Assembly: GCA_024919175.1 (NCBI GenBank)
Contig: CP103804.1
Location: forward strand, 992,001 to 1,056,000
Reading direction: 5' to 3'
Length of the DNA stretch: 64,000 bases
Origin: Clostridioides difficile
Lineage (GTDB): Bacteria; Bacillota; Clostridia; Peptostreptococcales; Peptostreptococcaceae
Position numbers and translations under genes: made by a program. The notes below the pieces were generated by a model. The model saw only the letters and a program-made list of their open reading frames with translations. It made no database searches and had not been told where the DNA came from. Below, piece by piece: positions 53,053-61,837 of the stretch; within the stretch, counting starts at the first letter, position 1; each line of letters starts with the position of its first letter.

Positions 53053-54141
53053 GTGAAAAAAAGGTTATTAAGTTTAATATTATGTATAGCTATGATTGTA
53101 ACATTATTAGTTGGGTGCTCAAACAACAATTCAAATGAAGCAAGCAATAAAGATGCTAATGCAGAAAAGGTTACAGCTGAGCCAGTTGATACAACAAAAG
53201 TATTTGTATCACCTAAATGGGTAAAAAGCGTTATTGATGGAAATCAACCAGAGTCTAAAAATTATGTTATTGCAGAAGGCTCATGGGGAGCTACTGAACA
53301 AAATGAGGGCTACTTGAAACAACATATACCAGGGGCTATTCATATTGATACAGACTCTTTAGAATATGATAATGATGAAGGAGTAAAAGACTTTGATAAC
53401 TACAATATCAAACCAGCAGATGTAGTTGAAAAAGTATTACTTAGCAATGGAATTACATCAGATACAACTGTTATACTATATGGTTCTGATTCAGGCGTAG
53501 ATAGAATAGCATTCATTTGTCTTTGGGCTGGTGTAAAAAATGTTAAAGTTATGGATGGAAGTATTGAAGCATGGAAAGATGCAAAATATGATGTAGAAAA
53601 AGGAGCAGTAGAGCCAAAACCTCAAAAAGAATTTGGAGTAAAAGTTCCAGCACATCCAGAATATGTAATGGACATAAAAGATGTAGAAAATAACTTAAAA
53701 AATGACTCTAACTTTAGACTAGTAAGTATAAGAAGTTTAGAAGAGTTCTCTGGAAAAACAAGTGGATACAATTATATTGATAAAGCTGGAGAGCCAAAGG
53801 GTGCTGTATGGGGACGTGCAGGTGCTGATGCAAGCAGTATGCAAGATTATATGAATGAAGATGGAAGTTATGTAGATTTTGATAAAGTATTAGGTTATTT
53901 TAAAGATATTGATGTAACAAAAGATACAAATACAGCATTTTATTGTGGAACTGGATGGAGAGCAACTATTCCTTGGTTAATGTGCTATGAAAATGGATGG
54001 AAAAACATCACTTTATTTGATGGTGGATGGTGGCAATGGCAAACACAATCTAATCTGCCAGTACAAGTAGGAAATCCTAAAGATGGGGATGTTAAGTACA
54101 CAACTGTAGGTGAATTATCAACTGATAAAGCTAAAAAATAA
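53053..54141 (+). CDS. Lipoprotein with two rhodanese (sulfurtransferase) domains
   Basis: 362 residues. A lipoprotein signal (MKKRLLSLILCIAMIVTLLVGC, cleaved before Cys22) and a Ser/Asn-rich linker lead to two rhodanese folds. The second (about 210-350) keeps the catalytic cysteine in FYCGTGWRAT. The first (about 70-180) has ILYGSDSGVDR at that position and no cysteine, so it is structural, as in thiosulfate and mercaptopyruvate sulfurtransferases. It starts with GTG 53053 after GGAGGG. It would work on the outer face of the membrane; the sulfur donor is unknown. Confidence 0.9.
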   Translation: MKKRLLSLILCIAMIVTLLVGCSNNNSNEASNKDANAEKVTAEPVDTTKVFVSPKWVKSVIDGNQPESKNYVIAEGSWGATEQNEGYLKQHIPGAIHIDTDSLEYDNDEGVKDFDNYNIKPADVVEKVLLSNGITSDTTVILYGSDSGVDRIAFICLWAGVKNVKVMDGSIEAWKDAKYDVEKGAVEPKPQKEFGVKVPAHPEYVMDIKDVENNLKNDSNFRLVSIRSLEEFSGKTSGYNYIDKAGEPKGAVWGRAGADASSMQDYMNEDGSYVDFDKVLGYFKDIDVTKDTNTAFYCGTGWRATIPWLMCYENGWKNITLFDGGWWQWQTQSNLPVQVGNPKDGDVKYTTVGELSTDKAKK

Positions 54142-54447
54142 TATAAAAAGGATATATTAATATAATTTTTAGTGTTAATAGGTTATATCCTATCTTTTAG
54201 AAAACTTAAAGTCTTATAAGTTTCATTAAAGAATACAAGTTTCAATAGAGAGTATGAATTTTAATAGAAAAGGTGAACTATATTTATTATAGCCCACCTT
54301 TTTTTGTTTTTTAAGTTATAAGTAGTACTCATTTTTGGTATACATTTATCAAAATATCAATAGATATTTATTATGTTATCAATATATGTTTCTTACAATG
54401 CAAATATATATTTCTTATTTTACACCAACTTACACTATAGTGTATTA
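54142..54447. other. 306-bp convergent intergenic region
   Basis: It contains a GGATATA/TATATCC hairpin (about 54150-54190) and the stronger terminator at 54268-54306; no gene. Confidence 0.55.
54268..54306 (+). terminator. Terminator after the rhodanese lipoprotein gene
   Basis: AAAGGTG-AACTATA pairs with TATAGC-CCACCTTT with a small mismatch, followed by five or more T. Confidence 0.8.
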
Positions 54448-55386
54448 CTAAATAAGATTATACTGTTTTAAGATAAATATTATTATAAATACTGTAATTA
54501 TGGAAAATGCAGAAGTAAATACTACAATTTGTCCAGCCAACTCACTATCAGAATTCATCTGTTGAGCCATTGTAAATGAAGAAATAGCAGTTGGAGCAGA
54601 TAACATTATCATAAGTGAGGCTAATTCTACATTTCTAAATCCAAGGAAAATGCTGATTGGTAGAAATATAGCAGGTACAAGAATAAGTTTTCCAAACACC
54701 CCCAGTATAATAGGTCTTATATGTCCCTTTATAGCAGAAAAGCTAAAAGACCCCCCTAGAATTATAAGTGATAGAGGAGTAGCAATTTTAGAAATATCAC
54801 CAATCGTTTTATGTAAAAATTCAGGTATATCAATATTTAAAATGAGCATTATCAATCCTATTACAGAAGCGATTATGAGTGGATTTGTTAAAACACCTTT
54901 AATCATGTGCTTTATATTTATTTTACCACCTCTAAAAATTTCAAGTATTACGACTGACAATACATTGAACATAGGAACAATAACTGCAATTAACAAAGAT
55001 GTAACACCGATGTTTTTATCACCAAATAGTGAGATTGTTACAGGTATACCAAATATAACAAAGTTACTGCGAAATATACCTTGTATTAAAGCACCTCTTG
55101 TTTTATTATCTTTTTCAACTTTAGGTATAACAAAAACTAAGAGTAAAAAGATTGAAAAAATACTTATAACAGCTACAGCCATAAGTTTGAGGTTGAGAGA
55201 GCCATTTAAATCCGTATTGTATATATTAAAAAATAATAATAATGGCAGGAAAGATTTGAAACAAACATTATTCATTTTATTTAAAGTATGTTCATCAAAT
55301 AAACCCAATTTTTTCAGAGCATACCCAAGTGACATTGTGAGAAACAAAGGGAGAACGACATTTATAGATAGAATTAAATTTTCCAA
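54448..55386 (-). CDS. AEC-family (auxin efflux carrier type) transporter
   Basis: 312 residues with about ten membrane helices in two repeats. LFLTMSLGYALKKLGLFDEHTLNKMNNVCFKSFLPLLLFFNIYN at the start, FGIPVTISLFG and the mid helix ILGGSFS are typical of AEC members. Bacterial ones move malate, malonate or other small organic acids. Its ATG is only three bases after the stop of the VOC gene, so they form an operon. The long frame on the opposite strand is a shadow. Confidence 0.85.
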   Translation of the reverse strand: MENLILSINVVLPLFLTMSLGYALKKLGLFDEHTLNKMNNVCFKSFLPLLLFFNIYNTDLNGSLNLKLMAVAVISIFSIFLLLVFVIPKVEKDNKTRGALIQGIFRSNFVIFGIPVTISLFGDKNIGVTSLLIAVIVPMFNVLSVVILEIFRGGKINIKHMIKGVLTNPLIIASVIGLIMLILNIDIPEFLHKTIGDISKIATPLSLIILGGSFSFSAIKGHIRPIILGVFGKLILVPAIFLPISIFLGFRNVELASLMIMLSAPTAISSFTMAQQMNSDSELAGQIVVFTSAFSIITVFIIIFILKQYNLI

Positions 55387-55389
55387 AGT

Positions 55390-55764
55390 TTATTCTCCAT
55401 AACTTGACAATTCGATTAAATTTCCATCAGGGTCTCTTAAGTAAAGAGACTTCATTTTACCAAAGACTCCCGTGCGTTCTACAATTCCTTGCTCAATTTG
55501 AATCCCATTTTGTTCTAAGTTTGTTTTTGTCATGTCAATATTAGTATTTATCTCAAAACACAAATCAGCACTACCTGTTTGTACGTTTTTGCTGTGGGGT
55601 GAAAGTTCATGACCTTTTAAATGGACATTTATTTTGAAATCTCCAGAGTAAAGTTCATATCTTTCATTTGTTTTCTTTAATGTAAAACCAAGTTTTTTAT
55701 AAAAGCTGATACAGTTTTCTATATTATTAGTAGTAAGGACTACATGGTCTATTTTTTTTATCAT
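55390..55764 (-). CDS. VOC-family (glyoxalase / dioxygenase-like) protein
   Basis: 124 residues, one vicinal oxygen chelate unit with two beta-alpha-beta-beta-beta modules: IDHVVLTTNNIENCISFYKKLGF at the start and SLYLRDPDGNLIELSSYGE at the end. The His, Glu and related positions could bind a divalent metal. Function ranges over glyoxalases, fosfomycin-type resistance proteins and dioxygenases; virulence-protein-like VOC members resemble it. It precedes the AEC transporter by three bases. Confidence 0.83.
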   Translation of the reverse strand: MIKKIDHVVLTTNNIENCISFYKKLGFTLKKTNERYELYSGDFKINVHLKGHELSPHSKNVQTGSADLCFEINTNIDMTKTNLEQNGIQIEQGIVERTGVFGKMKSLYLRDPDGNLIELSSYGE

Positions 55765-55829
55765 AATAACTCCTCGAAATTTTATATAGATTTATTAAAT
55801 ATGTTGGTATTTTCTTTTAACAAGCTGTA

Positions 55830-55995
55830 AAATAAGAAATAATCTGAAAACCATAGATTTAATGGTTAAACAAAATATAAGAAATAATCTGAAATCCATA
55901 GATTTAGTAGTTAAACAAAATATAAGTGATAACCTGAAATCCATAGATTTATATAGATGAATAAAATATAAGAAATAATTTAAATCCATTGAATT
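55830..55995. repeat. 45-bp tandem repeats, about 3.5 copies
   Basis: Matching points start at 55835, 55880, 55925 and 55971. The unit is built on AAGAAATAATCTGAAATCCA followed by TAGATTTA and TTAAACAAAA. Each contains the small dyad AAATC...GATTT. Copies diverge at a few positions. Confidence 0.85.
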
Positions 55996-56035
55996 GGCAA
56001 TTAATTAAAATAGAAAAATAATTTAATAACAATTA

Positions 56036-56079
56036 AGCTAATCATTAATTAAGTGTAACAAATTAATTAATGATTAGCT
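56036..56079 (-). terminator. 17-bp perfect hairpin, probable terminator of the PEBP gene
   Basis: AGCTAATCATTAATTAA (56036-56052) and TTAATTAATGATTAGCT (56063-56079) are exact complements. It lies just after the minus-strand PEBP stop and is followed on that strand by T-rich sequence (TTGTTATTAAATTATTTTT). Confidence 0.6.
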
Positions 56080-56112
56080 ATAGTAAATCTAATTAATTAA
56101 AATAACTGCCTA

Positions 56113-56610
56113 TTAATTAGAATAGCTTCCTTTAAGTGTAAATGCATCTAAAACATGTCCATCCATGGCTTCAAAAAGCTCATTCATATAAAATCCTTTT
56201 TCAAGATTAAGAGTAGTATCAAGTGCAAACACATGTATTTCATAAACATGTGGTCTATCTGGAGGAGCCATACCACCATATACACTAGCTTCTAATCTAC
56301 CACTATCACCTAATTTACTATGCCAACTAGTAGTTCCTTGAATAAAATCAGTAGCTGTTATGCTTTCATTTTCATTTAATTCATCTTTTGTTATATTTGC
56401 AGCTAGCCAATGTATCCATGCAAATCCACATACAGGAACTGAATCTTTGTCCTCTAAAAATACAGCAAAGGACACTGTATGCTCTGGAGCATCTTCAAAT
56501 TTTAGAGGTAGTGAATATGTAGGCATACCACCTTTGTTAAATTGAGTTCCTCTTTTTCCATATTTATCTTCTATAACACCATTTACTATACCTGTACTAG
56601 TTACTTTCAT
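56113..56610 (-). CDS. YbhB/YbcL-family phosphatidylethanolamine-binding-like protein
   Basis: 165 residues, one PEBP fold. The ligand-pocket motifs are AVFLEDKDSVPVCGFAWIHWLAANI (the usual D.DAP...WIHW region, altered) and the later YGGMAPPDRPHVYEIHVFALD. There is no signal peptide. Bacterial members have no firmly known role. AGGAGGT precedes ATG 56610. It is followed downstream by a strong hairpin and preceded, on the same strand, by an HxlR gene at 111 bases. Confidence 0.88.
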   Translation of the reverse strand: MKVTSTGIVNGVIEDKYGKRGTQFNKGGMPTYSLPLKFEDAPEHTVSFAVFLEDKDSVPVCGFAWIHWLAANITKDELNENESITATDFIQGTTSWHSKLGDSGRLEASVYGGMAPPDRPHVYEIHVFALDTTLNLEKGFYMNELFEAMDGHVLDAFTLKGSYSN

Positions 56611-56721
56611 AATAATTTACCTCCTAAATATATAATAAATTAATAAAAATTTTCTGTAAGTTTATTATATACCAGTTGTAAATAATGGTAAATTACTTAC
56701 TTTTTTGTGGGTATTAGTTTA

Positions 56722-57081
56722 CTATAAAAGTCCCTTTTCCTCAAGAATATCTTCCATACCATTCTCTAGCATAAAATTAATTCCTATATCTTGCATTATA
56801 GATAAAGCATCTAACATCTGTTTTCCTCGAATAGGTGTAAGTGAATATTCAACTTTAAGTGGATATCCTTCATAGGTTTTTTTATCAACCAATCCAAATT
56901 CAATTAATTCTTTAAGCTGTTCAAGCAACATTTTTTGGTTGATTCCATTAATCTCTTTTTCTAGTTTTGATAGAGAAGTTGGACCTATACGTAACCTCCA
57001 TAATATAATAGACTTCCATTTACCTTTTATCATATCATGTGTTAGTTCTAATGGACATGTATATTCTTCACGAAGCTTCAA
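56722..57081 (-). CDS. HxlR-family transcriptional regulator
   Basis: 119 residues: CPLELTHDMIKGKWKSIILWRL, LSKLEKEINGINQKMLLEQLKELIEFGLVDKKTYEGYPLKVEYSLTP. The cysteine at residue 9 in the YTCPLE segment is at the redox-sensing position of YodB/HypR-type members, so electrophile sensing is possible. It follows the HEAT-repeat gene by 17 bases and probably shares its transcript; the PEBP gene downstream may also be a target. Confidence 0.85.
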   Translation of the reverse strand: MKLREEYTCPLELTHDMIKGKWKSIILWRLRIGPTSLSKLEKEINGINQKMLLEQLKELIEFGLVDKKTYEGYPLKVEYSLTPIRGKQMLDALSIMQDIGINFMLENGMEDILEEKGLL

Positions 57082-57098
57082 GTATAGTCACCTCCAAT

Positions 57099-57728
57099 TT
57101 ATTTTGCCAAAATACGTTTTGAAGCAAGTTTATATACAAGTTCAACTTTTTTATTTGAAACATCCCATGAGTTTAATTCATTTTTTACTAAATCTGGATG
57201 TTTTTTACTTATATCTCTGAGAGCATTTCCAACAGATTTTCTTAAGTATTCACTGTCCTCATCTTTCAAACTAGAAAGTAATGATATAGCTACAGTGGGG
57301 TTGGTTTTAAAATAGTCTCGGATAGTCCAAACTCTAAGACCCTCTGTCACAGCTCTCTTTATATTTGGATTGTCAGAACTTAACCATTCTTTTATCACAG
57401 GAAGTGATTTATCATATCCAACTTCACTGCAATAATAATCAAATGATTTAGCTAATATTTCTTGTACCCTCCAGTTTTCATCTTTACTCACATTGTTTTT
57501 TAAAAATAATAAGGCTTCAGAAATATGTATTGATATAAAGCCTAATATAAACACTGCTAATTCTCTTACTTGATAGTATTCTGATCTATATAAGTAAATT
57601 GATAGATAATAACATTTCTTTGAGTCATTATTCTTCACAATTTTTTTAGCAATATTTTCAATTTCTTTAAAACCATTTTCTATGGTAATAATCTTTGCAA
57701 TTACTTCTTCCAAGTTTATCTCCTCCAA
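57099..57728 (-). CDS. HEAT-like repeat protein related to DNA alkylation repair (AlkD type)
   Basis: 209 residues, nearly all helical. Pairs of helices form HEAT-like repeats, for example YQVRELAVFILGFI, NWRVQEILAKSFDYYCSEVG, NPNIKRAVTEGLRVWT and EYLRKSVGNALRDISKKHPDLV. The R/E/A.F pattern resembles AlkD-like DNA glycosylases, which bind alkylated DNA along a concave face. The catalytic Trp/Asp/Arg set of AlkD cannot be confirmed, and many relatives are not enzymes. CGGAGG-like GGAGGAGA precedes ATG 57728. Confidence 0.72.
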   Translation of the reverse strand: MEEINLEEVIAKIITIENGFKEIENIAKKIVKNNDSKKCYYLSIYLYRSEYYQVRELAVFILGFISIHISEALLFLKNNVSKDENWRVQEILAKSFDYYCSEVGYDKSLPVIKEWLSSDNPNIKRAVTEGLRVWTIRDYFKTNPTVAISLLSSLKDEDSEYLRKSVGNALRDISKKHPDLVKNELNSWDVSNKKVELVYKLASKRILAK

Positions 57729-58325
57729 TAAGTAGATTAGTTTAAATTTAATATATTATTTATAATAAAAAAATTTATTTAATTTAGATAAAATAAAGAC
57801 TTGTCAAAAAACGTTTGCAAGCCTTTAATATTAGAATAAATAAAAAACAATAAAAAATCAACCTAATTTAACATATAAATTTACTTTTATTATGAGTTTT
57901 ATATTATAGAAAGTTATATTTAAAAAATTAATTGAGTTATATAAATTTAACTTAATTTGAGTATACTAATAGAATAAATTATTATATAGTAATACTTAGA
58001 TGGAATGAATATTTTACCAATTCTATATGATGGTGTATAATTAGGTGATAAAGCAGATGTAATAGGGATATTTTAAGTAAATTACAATTGTGTTTATGAT
58101 AACTTAAACTATTATTAGAGAATTATCATAACTTTTTTAAAGCTTTATTAAGATAGTTTCAATTAATATAAAATATATAATGATTGATTTAACTTGAAAC
58201 AATAATAAAAGAATATAAAAGACGGTGTGTGAAGATATATGAAAGGTAATATAGAAGATATACAAAGGGTAATATAATAAAAAACTAAAAAATAATATAA
58301 CAAGATAGTAAAATAGGAGGAAAAA
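57729..58325. other. 597-bp intergenic region before rnr
   Basis: Divergent genes flank it. A possible sigma-A promoter is TTGAGT (57957-57962) with TATTAT (57980-57985). The last 120 bases contain degenerate AAGATATA and GGTAATATA repeats. No gene or known RNA was seen; in particular smpB and tmRNA are absent. Confidence 0.45.
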
Positions 58326-60461
58326 ATGATACCAGGACTTAAAGAGAGTTTGTTAGGATTGATAAACGAAAGTGCATATAATCCTCTAAAAAAGGAAGAA
58401 TTAGCAGAAATTTTTGATATACATTCATCAGAAATGCCGATGTTCTATAATTTTTTAGAAGAATTAGAGGAAGATGGCTATGTATGTTTTACTAAGAAAG
58501 GTAAAATGATATCACCAAATCAAATGGGATATTTTGTTGGTAAATTTACATCACATAAAAAAGGATTCGGATTTGTAGAGTCTGATGCTGAATATACACA
58601 AGATTTATTTATCTCAAGTGATAATATAAATGGAGCTATGCATAATGATAGAGTTATGGCAGAGATAGTTGTACCTGCAACTGAAGAAAAAAGAGCAGAA
58701 GGAAGAATCGTAAAAATTATAAAGAGGGAAATAACTAAAATAGTAGGTACTTTTCAATCAAGTAAAACTTTTGGATTTGTAACACCAGATAATAAAAAAT
58801 TTACTAAGGATGTATATATACCTAAAAGATATTTTAGTGGAGCAGTAGATAATGATAAGGTAGTTTGTGAAATTACAGTATGGCCACAAGAAGATAGAAA
58901 ACCAGAAGGAAAGATTATAGAAATACTGGGTCAAAAAGGTGAAAGAGGAGTAGAAATAGACTCTATAATAAGAGAACATGGTCTTCCAGAAGAATTTCCT
59001 AAGAAGGTTTTGCAAGAAGCAGAAGCTGTAGCTGTTGAAATTCCAGACGAAGAGGTAAAAAGAAGAAGAGATTTAAGAGATTTAAATATATTTACTATAG
59101 ATGGAGATGACGCAAAAGATTTAGATGATGCTATATCAATAGAGGTATTATCTAATGGAAACTTTAAATTAGGTGTTCATATAGCTGATGTTACACATTA
59201 TGTAAGAGAAAAAAATAAATTAGATAAAGAAGCTTTAAAAAGGGCTACATCTGTGTATTTAGTAGATAAAGTAATTCCAATGTTACCAAAGACTCTTTCT
59301 AATGGAGTGTGTAGTTTAAATCCATTTGAAGACAAATTAACTCTTTCTATATTTATGGAAATAGACCATAAGGGAAATGTAGTTAAGCATGAAATATGTG
59401 AATCTATAATAAATTCAAAAGCTAGAATGACTTATACAGAAGTATCTGATATATTAGAAAAAGATGATGAAAAGCTTAAAAAGACTTTCGAACATGTTGT
59501 AGATGATTTTAAAAATTCTGAAACTTTGGCTAGAATTCTTATGTCAAGAAGAGAAAAAAGAGGAGCTATAGATTTTAACTTCCCAGAAGCAAAGATAATT
59601 CTAAATGGAAATGGAGAAGTTGCAGATATAAAACCATATGAAAGAAGAATTTCTAATAAAATAATAGAAGAGTTTATGCTTATAAGTAATGAAACAATTG
59701 CTGAACATTTTTACTGGATGGGTATACCATTTGTGTATAGAATACATGAAACACCATCTTTAGAAAAAATGGAAGAATTGAGTAAATTTATATCTACATT
59801 TGGATATACAATAAAAGGTGATAAAGAAGAAGTACATCCAAAGGCATTACAAGGAATAATAGAGAAGATAAAAGGCAAAAAAGAAGAGGGAGCAATCAGT
59901 ACTATAATGCTTCGTTCTTTAAAACAGGCTAAGTATTCACCAGAATGTAGTGGACACTTTGGGTTAGCAGCTAAATTCTATTGTCATTTTACTTCACCAA
60001 TAAGAAGATATCCTGACCTTCAAATTCATAGAATAATAAAAGAGTCTTTAAATAATAAGATAAGTGGAAAGAGACAAGAGCAGCTTACTACTATAGTAGA
60101 TTATGCATCTGTTCAATCATCTGAAAAAGAAAGAAAAGCTGAGTTAGCTGAAAGAGATGTACATGACTTCTATAAGGCTCTTTACATGAAGGATAAAGTT
60201 GGTCAAGAGTTTGAAGGCGTTGTATCTAGTGTCACTTCATTTGGAATATTTGTTGAGCTAGGTAATACTATAGAAGGACTGATAAGACTTGCAAATATGA
60301 ATGATGACTATTATATCTATGACGAAAGTTCTTATAGTGTGTTAGGTGAGAGAACTAAGAAGTCATATAAAATAGGTGACCTTGTTAAGATAAAAGTTGA
60401 AGGTGTAAATGTAGATTTTAAAGAGATTGATTTTGAGATAGTTGAAAAGATTGAAGAATAA
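58326..60461 (+). CDS. rnr: Ribonuclease R
   Basis: 711 residues. A helical N-terminal domain is followed by two cold-shock-type OB folds (about 70-200; HKKGFGFVESDAEYTQDLFI and KTFGFVTPDNKKFTKDVYI). The RNB catalytic domain has FTIDGDDAKDLDDAISIE near 260 and HFTSPIRRYPDLQIHR, and an S1 domain (about 625-705; GQEFEGVVSSVTSFGIFVEL) ends the chain. It degrades structured RNA 3' to 5' in the cytosol, including rRNA and tmRNA-tagged messages. AGGAGG precedes ATG 58326. Confidence 0.96.
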   Translation: MIPGLKESLLGLINESAYNPLKKEELAEIFDIHSSEMPMFYNFLEELEEDGYVCFTKKGKMISPNQMGYFVGKFTSHKKGFGFVESDAEYTQDLFISSDNINGAMHNDRVMAEIVVPATEEKRAEGRIVKIIKREITKIVGTFQSSKTFGFVTPDNKKFTKDVYIPKRYFSGAVDNDKVVCEITVWPQEDRKPEGKIIEILGQKGERGVEIDSIIREHGLPEEFPKKVLQEAEAVAVEIPDEEVKRRRDLRDLNIFTIDGDDAKDLDDAISIEVLSNGNFKLGVHIADVTHYVREKNKLDKEALKRATSVYLVDKVIPMLPKTLSNGVCSLNPFEDKLTLSIFMEIDHKGNVVKHEICESIINSKARMTYTEVSDILEKDDEKLKKTFEHVVDDFKNSETLARILMSRREKRGAIDFNFPEAKIILNGNGEVADIKPYERRISNKIIEEFMLISNETIAEHFYWMGIPFVYRIHETPSLEKMEELSKFISTFGYTIKGDKEEVHPKALQGIIEKIKGKKEEGAISTIMLRSLKQAKYSPECSGHFGLAAKFYCHFTSPIRRYPDLQIHRIIKESLNNKISGKRQEQLTTIVDYASVQSSEKERKAELAERDVHDFYKALYMKDKVGQEFEGVVSSVTSFGIFVELGNTIEGLIRLANMNDDYYIYDESSYSVLGERTKKSYKIGDLVKIKVEGVNVDFKEIDFEIVEKIEE

Positions 60462-60967
60462 ATAAAATATAAAAAAAAGGTTTAATATTTGAAAATAAGA
60501 GTAAACAGGAAAAAATTAATATTCTAAAATAAGAAAATAAAGGAATATTTAAAAGTAGACATGAAAATTTGAAGTGTTTATGGTATGACTAAATGTAGAA
60601 TCTTTGATAAAAAGTAGATGTTTAAAGCATATTTAGCATTTAGCAAAAAATATATATTAAACAAAAAATATATACTAAAAAAATAGATTTTTATAGGAAA
60701 TAAGTGTATCTTTTAGAATTTGAGATACACTTATTTTTATTTTATATAATTTTGGTACTACAACACATGTATTTACCTAGAATATAGAACTAATTGATGT
60801 AATCTTTGTGTATGTGTAATAAAATTCTTTGCTTCCACATCAGAAATATTATCTTATACACATTTTAACTTTTAAGAAGTAATAACATTTTTATAGGTAG
60901 CTTTTCTTGTCAAGACCCTTTGTTATGAGTTAAAATTATAAAAATACTACTTAGGAGGTAAGTAATT
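60462..60967. other. 506-bp intergenic region after rnr
   Basis: It contains AAAATATATA repeats around 60640-60680 and the terminator at 60698-60740. The remainder (60740-60950) is AT-rich with no gene found. Confidence 0.5.
60698..60740 (+). terminator. Terminator after rnr
   Basis: AAATAAGTGTATCT (60698-60711) and AGATACACTTATTT (60723-60736) are exact complements, followed by TTATTTTAT. Confidence 0.85.
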
Positions 60968-61459
60968 ATGGGTATGATAGGAAGTTATTTTAGAACAAGC
61001 GAAGAAAATATTTTGAAATTACAACAATCAACAGACAACTTAGTGGATTTTATTTTTTCAGATGTACAGGAAGATAACAGCATTAATATTGATAAAGCAT
61101 GGCATGCCATTCAATTTACATTGACTGGTTGTCCTTTTGGTGGAGATGATGATAATATTTTTAGTAAATTAGTGTTGAGTGGAAATGTATTTATGGAAAT
61201 TGAAGGGGAATTCTATCCCATGTTGATTACAGCTAATGATGTAAAAAAACTATCAGAGGCAATGAACAATTTGGAAGAACAAGAATTTAGAAGAAAATTT
61301 AGTGTCAATGAAATGTTAGAAAATGAAATTTATCCTGTTATGGATGATGAAGATGAGGATGAATTTTTTGAATATGTATGGGCTAATTTAATTGAACTTA
61401 AAAATTTTATACAAATAGCTTCTAATGAGGGTCAAGCTGTAATCTTTTGTATAATGTAA
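60968..61459 (+). CDS. DUF1877 (YfbM-type) protein
   Basis: 163 residues. MGMIGSYFRTSEENILKL at the start, INIDKAWHAIQFTLTGCPFGGD and the strand YPMLITANDVKKLSEAMNNL match the DUF1877 pattern (MGM...Y.R.S...L, LDKAWH.LH.LLTG). An acidic segment MDDEDEDEFFEY lies near the C terminus. The protein is cytosolic. The family has no known function but often occurs near toxin-immunity or stress genes. AGGAGG precedes the ATG. It is a single gene. Confidence 0.85.
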   Translation: MGMIGSYFRTSEENILKLQQSTDNLVDFIFSDVQEDNSINIDKAWHAIQFTLTGCPFGGDDDNIFSKLVLSGNVFMEIEGEFYPMLITANDVKKLSEAMNNLEEQEFRRKFSVNEMLENEIYPVMDDEDEDEFFEYVWANLIELKNFIQIASNEGQAVIFCIM

Positions 61460-61837
61460 TGATTATTATAAAGCTGTTTATCATAAAGTTGTAAGTTTTA
61501 TAAAACTGTTTACTATAAAGTTGTCAATTTTAATAAAGTCAAATATGAATAAATAATAACTTTATAAGATTACATATTATATTAATTTTAAAAGAATTTT
61601 TTTAATAGTATAAATAGTAATATCTTTAGACACTTTAATTATTTTTAAATAACTATAGTATAGAAGTCGTTAGTATATAAGCACATTTATTTTATTTATT
61701 AAGATAAGTTGAAAACTTTAGAAAAAATTTAGAAATTTCTAAATAATATCTTAAGTTTTAGAATCTATTATGGAAATACAATAAAAGATTCATAGAAATA
61801 AAATACAATAAAATGATTTGTGGGGGTGTGTTTATAT
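61460..61837. other. 378-bp intergenic region before the second ABC operon
   Basis: It holds the 32-bp repeats at 61468-61531 and then AT-rich sequence. No clear promoter boxes; GGGGG (61822-61826) is the ribosome site of the ATPase. Confidence 0.45.
61468..61531. repeat. Two 32-bp tandem repeats after the DUF1877 gene
   Basis: Units 61468-61499 and 61500-61531 share ATAAARCTGTTTA then ATAAAGTTGT and a T-rich end. Confidence 0.75.

Larger units (their letters stand above)
55765..56112. other. 348-bp repeat-rich intergenic region
   Basis: It consists mainly of the 45-bp tandem repeats and the 17-bp inverted repeat listed separately. A minus-strand frame at 55795-55989 follows the repeats only because 45 is a multiple of three. 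Confidence 0.6.

Noticed and set aside
54650..55402. 250-residue plus-strand open frame opposite the AEC transporter
   Set aside because: Its sequence is the antisense of a membrane protein with clear AEC features. It lacks a ribosome site and recognisable domains.
55795..55989. 64-residue repeat protein on the minus strand
   Set aside because: It is explained by a 45-bp repeat that is a multiple of three, and no ribosome binding site precedes it.
55830..55995. CRISPR-like array
   Set aside because: Repeats are contiguous with no unique spacers and there are no cas genes.
57780..57835. Terminator or cre site around AAACGTTTGCAAG
   Set aside because: The stem has a mismatch and no T-run in a useful direction, and the bases do not fit the cre consensus.
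60462..60967. tmRNA or smpB next to rnr, as in many Firmicutes
   Set aside because: No SmpB frame, no tRNA-like ends and no tag-coding sequence were seen after rnr.
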